Positions 1-6,357 of a DNA stretch of 6,500 nucleotides are shown here, piece by piece (positions within the stretch are counted from its first letter, which is position 1; every line of letters starts with the position of its first letter). Under the pieces are notes generated by a model. It ran no database searches and was not told the origin of the DNA. It saw only the letters and a program-made list of their open reading frames with translations. The DNA comes from Thermoleophilia bacterium (lineage in GTDB: Bacteria; Actinomycetota; Thermoleophilia; Gaiellales; SKUG01): the NCBI GenBank assembly GCA_020438525.1, contig JAGQUL010000345.1, positions 1 to 6,500 of the forward strand, in the 5' to 3' direction. The translations under genes and the position numbers were made by a program.

Positions 1-477
1 CTGGCCTTCATCACCCAGACCACGCTCTCGGTCGATGATACGGCGGCCATCGTCGCCGCGCTGCAGGCGCGCTTTCCGGCGATCGTCGGCCCGGCCAAGG
101 AAGACATCTGCTACGCGACGAGCAACCGACAGGCCGCCGTGCACGACATGGCCAGCGAGGTCGACGTGATGCTGGTGATCGGGTCGGCGAACTCGTCGAA
201 CACCGTTCGGCTCGCCGACCTGGCCGAGCAGATGGGCAAGCCTGCGTACCGGATCGACGACGAGACCGAGATCGATCCGGCGTGGGTCGCCGACGCGACC
301 ACCGTGGGGATCACGTCCGGTGCGAGTGCGCCGGAGTCGCTCGTCGAGCGCGTGTGCGACTGGTTCCGCGAGCGTGGCGAGGTGACGGTTCGTCCCTTCG
401 CGCAGGTCGACGAAGGCGTGCGGTTCATGCCGCCGACCGAGCTGCGTCTGGCGCTTGCGCAGGCCGCTCGCAGCTGA
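1..477 (+). CDS. ispH: 4-hydroxy-3-methylbut-2-enyl diphosphate reductase (IspH), C-terminal part
   Basis: IspH performs the last step of the MEP pathway in the cytoplasm: a [4Fe-4S] enzyme reduces HMBPP to isopentenyl and dimethylallyl diphosphate. The gene is open from the first base and ends at TGA 475-477, giving 158 residues. IspH is usually about 310-330 residues, so roughly the N-terminal half lies outside the window. Family signatures are visible in order: TQTTLSVDDT (fragment residues 5-14); DICYATSNRQ (35-44), whose Cys37 matches the third iron-sulfur ligand (Cys197 in E. coli); GSANSSN (61-67), the Ser/Asn substrate-binding loop; and GITSGASAP (103-111), with the later conserved serine. 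The tail after about residue 130 is lineage-specific and ends in a short helix-like segment. It converges with the pilus operon, 12 bases away. The assignment is very secure. Confidence 0.97.
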   Translation: MAFITQTTLSVDDTAAIVAALQARFPAIVGPAKEDICYATSNRQAAVHDMASEVDVMLVIGSANSSNTVRLADLAEQMGKPAYRIDDETEIDPAWVADATTVGITSGASAPESLVERVCDWFRERGEVTVRPFAQVDEGVRFMPPTELRLALAQAARS

Positions 478-494
478 CGCGACGTCGACTCAGC
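473..494. other. Small inverted repeat spanning the two convergent stop codons
   Basis: GCTGA (473-477) and TCAGC (490-494) are inverted copies enclosing a 12-base loop that itself contains the palindrome GACGTC. The ispH stop TGA is the end of one arm, and the pilX-like stop (TCA on this strand, 490-492) lies in the other. The stem is only 5 bp and no T-tract follows on either strand. It could be a weak bidirectional 3'-end structure, but chance is just as plausible. Confidence 0.2.
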
Positions 495-2016
495 GCCTGA
501 TGTCGTCGAGGTTCGCCGGTGCCATGCGCTGCACCTGCCAGTCGCTCGATGTCGGAAACACCGGCGGCGGATCGTGGTACAGCGACGGCAGCGACACGTA
601 GGCGCGATTCGCGAAGCCGGCGTTCGACGGGCCGACGTACAGCAGCGGCTGGTAGTGGCCGACGATCGAACCCTGCAGCTTGAGCTGGCCGGCACAGGTC
701 TTGCCACCGCCGGTGACCATCGGCGTGATCCACGTCGGGTTGGATGTGATGCCCGACGAGATGCTCAGGAACGCTCCCCTGAGTGCCGACGGGCACCCGG
801 CCTGCTCGTCGACGACGATGCTGCCTTGCGCGATCAGGCCGAACGACGACTGGGTGCTGCTCGGATCGGCCCCGTACTGGCCGCTGGTCTGGATGTAGAT
901 CGACGGCGGGCGCCCGCCGGTGCCGTAGTTGACGGACGTTCCGGGCGAGGCTGCGATCACGAGCAGCCGGGCCTTGGCACCGAGCATCGATCCGGTCATG
1001 CGTACGTCTCCGTTCGCCACCACGACCACGCCCTGGTTTCCGCCTGCAGTGACCTTGGCGTTCTTCGAGCTGCCGTTGACCTTCACGCTGTTGCCGCTGA
1101 CGTTCACCGTGGTGACGGCGGTGGTGGGACACACCACGGTGAGCTGTGGCGAGGGGATGCGGGTCGCCGCCGGCGCACCTGAACAGAGGTCGCGGATCTC
1201 GTCGATCGCGTTCTGGGCCCGAAGGATGTTGACGTGCATGTCCTTGACCGTCGCAACCTTGCCGCCCTGCGCGATGCACGACGGCTTGTTCTTGATCGTT
1301 CCGGACGCCGAGGTGATCCGGGCGGTCGACGTGCAGGTCGCGGCATCGCCCGTGTCACCGATCGAGATCTGCCACGGCTCGTCTCGATACACGTTGAAGA
1401 TCGACGACAGGGTACCGTTCGAGTGGACGCGACCATCGATCTTCGCCGACGATCCGAGCTTCAGCTTGCCGTCGACGAGGATCTGGAAGTCGGCGAACCA
1501 CTCAGGCCGCAGCTGCAGTTCGTAGATCATCGGCCTGGTCGCGTCGCCGCCACGCTTGGGACGGGTCCAGGTCCTCACATATACCTTGACGGTGGCGTTC
1601 GGCGTGATGCCCCACCTGGGTGCCTGGACGTCGTAGATCTGCCAGTAGCCGTAGCGCTGTGGGTCCAGGTCGAGCTCCACGGTGCGGCCGTTCGAGACCT
1701 GCACGTTGGTGAAGCCGGCGGGGTTGGCGATCACGCGTCCTCCGTCGCGGGCCACGTGGCGCTGCAGCACCTGCGGTCGAGGGACGAATCCGTCGAACTC
1801 GCCCGATTCCATCGCGCTGTAGCTCGCTGCGATCACCTCACCTGCGTTGCGCACGATCTGCTCGCTCGTGCCGACGTCCTGCTGCCGCCGAGCCGTGCTG
1901 TTGGACGACATGGCGGACACGATGATCGCGACCGCGACGAACGCGCCGAGCACGAGCAGTGCGATCGCGAGCACCATAGCGCTGCCGCGTTCGCGTGTCG
2001 GCGCGCTCGTCAGCAT
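490..2016 (-). CDS. PilX-like minor pilus/pseudopilus protein
   Basis: The product is 508 residues with a short basic N-terminus (TRERGSAM, 7-14) and a single hydrophobic helix at about 13-35. This is the layout of PilX N-terminal-type pilus proteins. Gly11 is a plausible prepilin peptidase cleavage residue, but position +5 is Leu, not Glu, as in PilX/GspK-type components that sit at or near the pilus tip. Residues 40-75 look like the continuing amphipathic helix. After about 175 the chain is rich in short beta segments with Gly/Ser/Asn turns, including KIDGRVHSNG (192-201), VSGNSVKVNGSS (306-317) and GSMLGAKARLLVIA (342-355), suggesting a beta-helix-like exported domain. Six cysteines lie between 228 and 441. 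The end (482-508) carries a Pro-rich DPPPVFPTS motif. The start ATG at 2016 is chosen because it puts the helix at the N-terminus, has GAGGG seven bases upstream, and overlaps the preceding gene's stop by 7 bases. The exact family name is inferred; membership in a type IV pilin-like cluster is well supported. Confidence 0.8.
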   Translation of the reverse strand: MLTSAPTRERGSAMVLAIALLVLGAFVAVAIIVSAMSSNSTARRQQDVGTSEQIVRNAGEVIAASYSAMESGEFDGFVPRPQVLQRHVARDGGRVIANPAGFTNVQVSNGRTVELDLDPQRYGYWQIYDVQAPRWGITPNATVKVYVRTWTRPKRGGDATRPMIYELQLRPEWFADFQILVDGKLKLGSSAKIDGRVHSNGTLSSIFNVYRDEPWQISIGDTGDAATCTSTARITSASGTIKNKPSCIAQGGKVATVKDMHVNILRAQNAIDEIRDLCSGAPAATRIPSPQLTVVCPTTAVTTVNVSGNSVKVNGSSKNAKVTAGGNQGVVVVANGDVRMTGSMLGAKARLLVIAASPGTSVNYGTGGRPPSIYIQTSGQYGADPSSTQSSFGLIAQGSIVVDEQAGCPSALRGAFLSISSGITSNPTWITPMVTGGGKTCAGQLKLQGSIVGHYQPLLYVGPSNAGFANRAYVSLPSLYHDPPPVFPTSSDWQVQRMAPANLDDIRR

Positions 2017-2819
2017 CCCAGCGCCCTCGCGTACTCGCTCGTGGTGCGCGATCGAATCCCGATCAGCTGCTGCTGGGTGGACGACGCAGCCGAACGGCCC
2101 TGCGTGGTCCCTGTCGTGACGTTCGCCTGAATTCCAACGATCCACGCGCGTTTTGCACCCGTGACCGACGAGCGGGTCCATGTCCCGCAGGGTCGGGCAG
2201 TGCCGGCCGGCGCTCCGGTCGGCGCACAGTCGGTCAGGTTGCACTGGAGCTGATAGGAGAACGGGTCGTCGTTGACGCCGTCGACGTCGGCCGGCATGTC
2301 GAGGATCACGCGCGAGTCCACGACAGCTCCGCCGCAGGTCTCGCGGACGGTTCGTGTGTACGTGACGTGCTGTGGCGAGCCGCCTCGCGTGACCTGCCAG
2401 GTCACGCACTCCGCCGGCGGATCCACCGCCGGATCCTCGCTTCGGTCGGCGAGCACGTCGGACATGAGCACGACGGTGTCCGACGTCGCCTGCTGCACGT
2501 CGTAGATGTCGACGCGGTCGCCGGCGGTCGCCGGCTCGGTGCTGGTGATGGCGGCGCCGGTCCTGACGGCATCGGCGAACTCGAACGGATCCCGGACACG
2601 ACCGACGATCCGATCCGTTGTCTCGGCACCGGCCACGTCTGCGACGAACTGCTCGGAGAAGCGCGCGATCGCCGCATCCGAGATCGACCCGGCCGACGCT
2701 GCACCCGACGATCGCAGTCCTGACATGACGCCCCCGACGACCAGCGCGGTCGCTACAGCGAGAAGGATCATCGCGACGATGAGCTCGACCATCGTGAAGG
2801 CGTGTTCGCGGTCGGTCAT
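2010..2819 (-). CDS. PilW-like prepilin with class III leader (type IV pilin-like)
   Basis: The product is 269 residues. The N-terminus is a textbook type IV prepilin signal: a six-residue charged leader MTDREH, Ala7 at position -1 of the cut, then FTMVE with Phe8 as the residue to be N-methylated and Glu12 as the conserved Glu+5, followed by a hydrophobic helix to about residue 30. Ala instead of Gly before the cut is tolerated in some prepilins. The rest (35-269) is a soluble domain with RFSEQFVADVAGAE (53-66), typical of the early helix of PilW/PulJ-type minor pilins, and cysteines at 138, 162, 193, 198, 211 and 269. It would be inserted in the inner membrane, cleaved by a PilD-type peptidase and built into a pilus or pseudopilus. 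No Shine-Dalgarno is visible before ATG 2819. The start overlaps the upstream stop as ATGA, so translational coupling is likely. The frame is open 50 codons further upstream, but that stretch overlaps the preceding gene and lacks any signal. Confidence 0.85.
   Translation of the reverse strand: MTDREHAFTMVELIVAMILLAVATALVVGGVMSGLRSSGAASAGSISDAAIARFSEQFVADVAGAETTDRIVGRVRDPFEFADAVRTGAAITSTEPATAGDRVDIYDVQQATSDTVVLMSDVLADRSEDPAVDPPAECVTWQVTRGGSPQHVTYTRTVRETCGGAVVDSRVILDMPADVDGVNDDPFSYQLQCNLTDCAPTGAPAGTARPCGTWTRSSVTGAKRAWIVGIQANVTTGTTQGRSAASSTQQQLIGIRSRTTSEYARALGC
2024..2028 (-). promoter_or_regulatory. Ribosome binding site of the PilX-like gene
   Basis: Read on the minus strand this is GAGGG, seven bases before the ATG at 2016 and inside the end of the upstream prepilin gene. 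It decides the start: the frame is open for another 306 codons upstream, but only this ATG has both a good Shine-Dalgarno and the membrane helix directly after it. Confidence 0.65.
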
Positions 2820-4828
2820 GCGTCGAAGGAGTTCGAGTTCCAGTTGCCGCCGCCGGTCTCCGCGCTGCCGCGACTGCCCGCATAGATCTTCGGTGGCACG
2901 ACCGGTGGGGGCGTCCAGGGCTTGCAGTTGCCATCGATGAGCGTTGCCGGAGACGAGCTGCAGAGCCACGGCTTCGAGGTGAAGGACCTGCAGTCGGGTG
3001 CTCCGGTCGCGTATCCGCTCAGCTCGGTTGTTCCAAGGTCACCCTCTTCCCAGACTCGTCGCGAGAGGCAGGACCTGTCCATCACCGCGCAGGCACCGCC
3101 GTAGCTGACCTTGTTCCTGTACACGGTGTTGCACGACCCGCAGCTGCGGGATTCGACGCGCGAGCTCCACCAGATCGGAGCATGCCAGTAGCACTCGCCG
3201 TTGGCTCGCATCAGGATGGCCGGATCGATGCCCTTGGTTCCGGTCGGCGTGACGATCGTGCCGTTCGGCTTGACCCAGACGCCCTTGCCGTAGACCCAGC
3301 TCCCGCTGCCGCCGTTCGTGAGGTCGTAGATTCCGATGTCATGATCGGTCGCCGAGTCGTTGTCGGTGTCGATCAGGCGCGTGTGCAGGCCCGGATCGAG
3401 GTTGTCGATGCGCGTGGACGGAACGCAGCGACGCATGCCGCTGTACGGCGAGGATCCGTACGCATGCCCCTTCACGAGGCACATCTCGATGCGCGGATCG
3501 ATCGTCGAACTCGACTCGGCAACGGGACGCGCCGCACGGGCGTCGGGGGCTGGTCGCATCTCCCAGTCCGCCGACTTGGGGGGGCCGTCGACGTACTCCG
3601 ACGACGACCTGTCCTTCCTGTAGTAGCGATTGGTGAGCCACTGGGAGAAGTACGTACAGGTCGAGCGCACGCTCGTGGTCGGGTCGTAGAGCGTCCCCGC
3701 TTCACGAAACTGGCTGGTGAACGTGATCGTGACGCAATTGTTGCCGGGACCGTTGGCGATGTTGCATGCAATCACGTCGAAGTCGAGGCCACCACGTCCG
3801 TTGATCTGCGCGTCGAGCGCCGCCATGTCGGCGCAGTACTGTTCGGCGTTGATGCCGAAGTAGCGCTTGGTGGGCTTCCTGATGAACACCGTTTCCTTGT
3901 GGGAATGCGACGTGGTGACGTAGTAGTGCCAGATCTTGCGCTCGAACTGCAGGTCGATTCCGTGACCGGTCGCCTTGGGTCGGAACACCACCAGCGCACG
4001 GCTCATCGTGCCGGGCTCCACGGAGACGGTCGTGCCTGTAGCGGGGTTGCTCGATGATCCGTGGTACGCCGGAATTTCCTTGGTCGTCCAGCGCTCGGTG
4101 CCCGATCCGGAGCTGTTCGGGAGGCCGCGGATGTTGTAGGTGCCTGCCGGTAGGTTGCGGAACACGTACTCGCCGTCCACGTGCTTCGCGCTCGCACTCG
4201 GGTAGGACACACCGTCGCTCGACACGACCTGGAACGTCGGCAACGTCACTCGCTTCATCGACACGAACGGCGACCGGTCACTGGTCGACGCGCTGCGACC
4301 CGATACCCAGCTGAACGCATCGGTGCATGCCGATGCGGGGCTCATCGGCTGCGGGGGGCAGCCCGACATCCTGATGTCGGTCCGCCCGCTGGCGCGACAG
4401 CCCTGGAGGGTCATCCGCTCGTCGATCTGGTTGAGGACCTTGCACCCCTGCACGGTCAGCGAGCCGACCTGGACGTGTCCTGCCCGGTCGATCGAGGTGA
4501 CGAACGTGCGGGCGGCCTTCTCCGGGGTGGTGAGGTAGCGCGCCGCCACGTCCGCAGTCGGAAGGATGCGGATCGACAGCTTGTAGTAGTCCGGGATCAC
4601 GCCGTCCTTGTCGGCGTTGCCCACGCCGTCGACCTCGCTGTCGATCGGCACGGCCCACGTCTCGGCCGGGTCGATCGTGGCCGCACCGTCCACATCGGCG
4701 AGCGTGAGATCGTCGGGATCGATGGCTTCCACGATCGCGTCACATCTGGCCCCGATCGTGGTGCAGCTCGACATCCACGCCCGGTCCTGACCGAGCGACT
4801 CCTGGATCGTGCGGCCGGCGGAAGTCAT
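2816..4828 (-). CDS. Large Cys-rich pilus-cluster surface protein, 5'-truncated by the IS
   Basis: The reading frame codes for 670 residues from ATG 4828, or 675 from GTG 4843, which lies inside the IS terminal repeat. I do not recognise a named family. The first residues have no leader or membrane helix, although both downstream cluster genes do, and the IS begins four bases before this ATG. The gene has therefore most likely lost its signal, helix and promoter. Numbered from GTG 4843, the fragment contains: an N-terminal alpha/beta pilin-like part (about 10-125); a Ser/Cys-rich linker; a CnaB/carboxypeptidase-regulatory-type beta domain with GEYVFRNLPAGTYNIRG (224-240); a Tyr/Trp/Cys-rich region (300-640); and a Pro-rich then Gly/Asn-rich tail (641-675). 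There are 20 cysteines, pointing to disulfides outside the cytoplasm. A pilus-tip adhesin fused to a minor pilin is my inference. Its TGA overlaps the next ATG. As drawn it should not be exported and may be silent. Confidence 0.6.
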   Translation of the reverse strand: MTSAGRTIQESLGQDRAWMSSCTTIGARCDAIVEAIDPDDLTLADVDGAATIDPAETWAVPIDSEVDGVGNADKDGVIPDYYKLSIRILPTADVAARYLTTPEKAARTFVTSIDRAGHVQVGSLTVQGCKVLNQIDERMTLQGCRASGRTDIRMSGCPPQPMSPASACTDAFSWVSGRSASTSDRSPFVSMKRVTLPTFQVVSSDGVSYPSASAKHVDGEYVFRNLPAGTYNIRGLPNSSGSGTERWTTKEIPAYHGSSSNPATGTTVSVEPGTMSRALVVFRPKATGHGIDLQFERKIWHYYVTTSHSHKETVFIRKPTKRYFGINAEQYCADMAALDAQINGRGGLDFDVIACNIANGPGNNCVTITFTSQFREAGTLYDPTTSVRSTCTYFSQWLTNRYYRKDRSSSEYVDGPPKSADWEMRPAPDARAARPVAESSSTIDPRIEMCLVKGHAYGSSPYSGMRRCVPSTRIDNLDPGLHTRLIDTDNDSATDHDIGIYDLTNGGSGSWVYGKGVWVKPNGTIVTPTGTKGIDPAILMRANGECYWHAPIWWSSRVESRSCGSCNTVYRNKVSYGGACAVMDRSCLSRRVWEEGDLGTTELSGYATGAPDCRSFTSKPWLCSSSPATLIDGNCKPWTPPPVVPPKIYAGSRGSAETGGGNWNSNSFDA

Positions 4829-4832
4829 TGAA

Positions 4833-4845
4833 CCTGAATCCACCG
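4833..4845 (+). repeat. IS left terminal inverted repeat
   Basis: CCTGAATCCACCG, an exact inverted copy of 6378-6390. A gapped TTCG match continues further inside. It also supplies the GTG at 4843 that could act as a start for the truncated neighbour. Confidence 0.9.
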
Positions 4846-4875
4846 GTTCGTTTCGGGCGGCGTGATTCGGGGGCG

Positions 4876-4885
4876 ATGTCAGTCG
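4876..4885 (+). repeat. 10-bp subterminal direct repeat in the IS (partner 6307-6316)
   Basis: ATGTCAGTCG occurs 43 bp inside the left end and again at 6307-6316, 74 bp inside the right end, in the same orientation. It could be a protein-binding site near the ends, but inverted rather than direct placement would be expected for transposase sites. Chance cannot be excluded. Confidence 0.3.
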
Positions 4886-4903
4886 CGTGAGTATGGTTGG
4901 TGG

Positions 4904-4931
4904 GGTTGAGCGGCGCGTGCGCCGCTCAACC
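4904..4931 (-). terminator. Hairpin terminator downstream of the transposase
   Basis: GGTTGAGCGGCGC and its exact reverse complement flank two bases, giving a 12-13 bp perfect GC-rich stem with a tetraloop, 66 bases past the transposase stop. No T-run follows on either strand, so it resembles the I-shaped, U-less terminators common in high-GC Gram-positives. It would reduce IS transcription into the truncated pilus operon, or block transcription entering from that side. Confidence 0.65.
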
Positions 4932-4997
4932 GGGTGATTCGACGCAGGCTGGCGCTCGCCGCTCAGGGCGCGCTCCGGGTTCCCGGCGGTGGGTCGG

Positions 4998-6281
4998 TCA
5001 GCAGGGCTGGGGAAGCGTGCGTATGCGTTCGAGGATCTGCTCGAACGCGTCTTTCCATGGCCAGCGCGCGGGCAGGTGCAGTGTCACGCGGCGTGCGCTG
5101 CGGGTGAGGCGTCCGGGGATCTGGATGAGGCGGCGGCGGATGGTCTTGGCCACGAGGATGCTGTCGTGGTCTTCGCCGAGAATCGCGATCCAGCGCAGCA
5201 TGTTGTGCGCGAGCGTGGCGAGCGCCGCCCACGCGGCGTTCGCTTGGAACTTCCCGCTGGGGCAGCGCGCGAGCGCTTCGGTCTTGATGTCGCGGATCGC
5301 GAGCTCGCAGATCGCATGATGGCGATGCTCCGCATCCAACGTCACCGCGTCGCCCGGCTTGTTCGTCACGAACGCATGCGGCTGCCAGTCGAACAACGTG
5401 CCCTGCGTGCCGTCGTTCTTGACGCGACGCACGATCAACCTTCGCTGAACGCCCCCGACGCTGATCGTGGTTTCCGCGACCTGTGCGATCCCGCCGCGGT
5501 ACTCGATCTCGGCCCACGCCTGCTCGTCGATCGTCGTGATCACATCGCGTACGTACTGGTGCAGCGGGATCCCGATCGAGAACAGCGCGCCGTGATCGAC
5601 GCACGCGTCGATCACGGCCTTCGAGAAGAACCCCGAGTCGAACCGCAGCTCGAGCACGCCGCTCGCGCCCGCGCGACGGACCCGCCCGATCGTCTCACGG
5701 ATAAACCGCCCAGCACCGCGTTGCGTGTTGGCACGACCCTCCCGGAACCTGAGGTGCAACACCTCGCCCGTATCAGCACGAGTCGCCAGGAGCGGGTGAT
5801 ACCCGAGCCGCTTCGTGTACCCGAACGACGCACCCTGCTTCGACGCTGCGCACACCTCGCAGATCGTGGAATCGATATCGATCACGCACCGCTCGGCGCC
5901 AGGACCAGCACCAAGCTCCCACGCCCGCATCATCGCGAGCTCACAGAGCTTGTCGAGCTGACGCACATGCCCGAACGAGAACGAACGAAGCCACGACCCA
6001 AGCGTCGACGGCGCAACCACCCCATGACCCAGCACCCGCCCCGTCGCGCCACAGCGCAGGATGTCGACATCGTCGATGCACTGCGCACCCGCGAGCATCG
6101 CATGCACCGCCGTAAGAACCTTCCGCCCCGCACGACGACCACGATCCACGATCGCATCCGCCGCATCCTCCAGCCCAAGCCGCCCCGCCAACTGCGCCGG
6201 CACGAGCAACCCCGCATCCGCGACCACGCGCCCGTCATCGAACACCACAGCAACACGATCGAGCGTATGCAAGACTTGCAT
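4998..6281 (-). CDS. IS1380-family DDE transposase
   Basis: The transposase cuts and joins the IS ends. It is 427 residues from ATG 6281, within the usual family length. Visible catalytic-type motifs are VIDIDST (133-139, first Asp), LRFDSGFF (212-219, second Asp) and HRHHAICELAIRDIKTEA (319-336, Glu326 as the likely acid). The YTKRLGYHPLL segment (155-165) and the C-terminal LAHNMLRWIAILG (357-369) are also typical of this family. I chose ATG 6281 because IS1380 proteins usually begin near the MQVLHT...VVFDD segment, and AGGAAAGG lies ten bases upstream. ATG 6308 (436 residues) and TTG 6344 (448 residues) are alternatives, but TTG 6344 coincides with the likely -35 box. The gene looks intact. 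It is co-directional with both the RHS fragment upstream and the pilus cluster downstream. Confidence 0.93.
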   Translation of the reverse strand: MQVLHTLDRVAVVFDDGRVVADAGLLVPAQLAGRLGLEDAADAIVDRGRRAGRKVLTAVHAMLAGAQCIDDVDILRCGATGRVLGHGVVAPSTLGSWLRSFSFGHVRQLDKLCELAMMRAWELGAGPGAERCVIDIDSTICEVCAASKQGASFGYTKRLGYHPLLATRADTGEVLHLRFREGRANTQRGAGRFIRETIGRVRRAGASGVLELRFDSGFFSKAVIDACVDHGALFSIGIPLHQYVRDVITTIDEQAWAEIEYRGGIAQVAETTISVGGVQRRLIVRRVKNDGTQGTLFDWQPHAFVTNKPGDAVTLDAEHRHHAICELAIRDIKTEALARCPSGKFQANAAWAALATLAHNMLRWIAILGEDHDSILVAKTIRRRLIQIPGRLTRSARRVTLHLPARWPWKDAFEQILERIRTLPQPC

Positions 6282-6291
6282 CCGGAAGGTG

Positions 6292-6299
6292 CCTTTCCT
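6292..6299 (-). promoter_or_regulatory. Transposase ribosome binding site
   Basis: Read on the minus strand this is AGGAAAGG, ten bases before ATG 6281. Its last four bases (AAGG read as transcribed) form the start of the 3' arm of an inverted repeat, so it could be hidden in long transcripts. Confidence 0.5.
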
Positions 6300-6315
6300 C
6301 GGGCCCATGTCAGTC

Positions 6316-6344
6316 GTCAGAAACCGGCATGGATACTGAGTCAA
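6316..6344 (-). promoter_or_regulatory. Possible transposase promoter
   Basis: On the minus strand there is TTGACT (6344-6339) as a good -35, then 17 bases, then TCTGAC (6321-6316) as a poor -10 matching only three of six consensus bases. Transcription would start near 6309, inside the inverted repeat's loop and only a base or so before ATG 6308. The -35 is convincing; the whole promoter is tentative. Confidence 0.35.
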
Positions 6345-6357
6345 GGCACCTTCTTCT

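Larger units (their letters stand above)
6285..6353 (-). promoter_or_regulatory. Inverted repeat that could sequester the transposase RBS
   Basis: GAAGGTGCCTT (6285-6295) and AAGGCACCTTC (6343-6353) are an exact 11-bp inverted pair, 47 bases apart. In a minus-strand RNA entering from outside the IS, the arms would pair and cover part of the Shine-Dalgarno just before ATG 6281. RNA started at the internal promoter would lack the outer arm and stay translatable. IS10 and IS50 use this principle to avoid activation by read-through; applying it here is my inference. Confidence 0.5.

Noticed and set aside
1234..2130. Plus-strand open frame opposite the PilX-like gene
   Set aside because: Its product is Arg/Asp/His-rich with no fold signature, as expected from antisense of GC-rich coding sequence. 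The minus strand has the helix, the Shine-Dalgarno and the operon overlap.
2017..2934. N-terminal extension of the PilX-like gene by 306 codons
   Set aside because: The extension overlaps the prepilin gene entirely, is Arg-rich shadow sequence, and would bury the membrane helix in the middle of the protein.
3182..4057. Plus-strand open frame opposite the Cys-rich gene
   Set aside because: It is a compositional shadow with no motif, and it overlaps a 670-codon minus-strand gene with a coherent domain layout.
4885..4900. Outward promoter from the IS driving the pilus operon
   Set aside because: A CATACT-like -10 exists on the minus strand, but the place for its -35 is occupied by the GC-rich hairpin and nothing resembling TTGACA is present.
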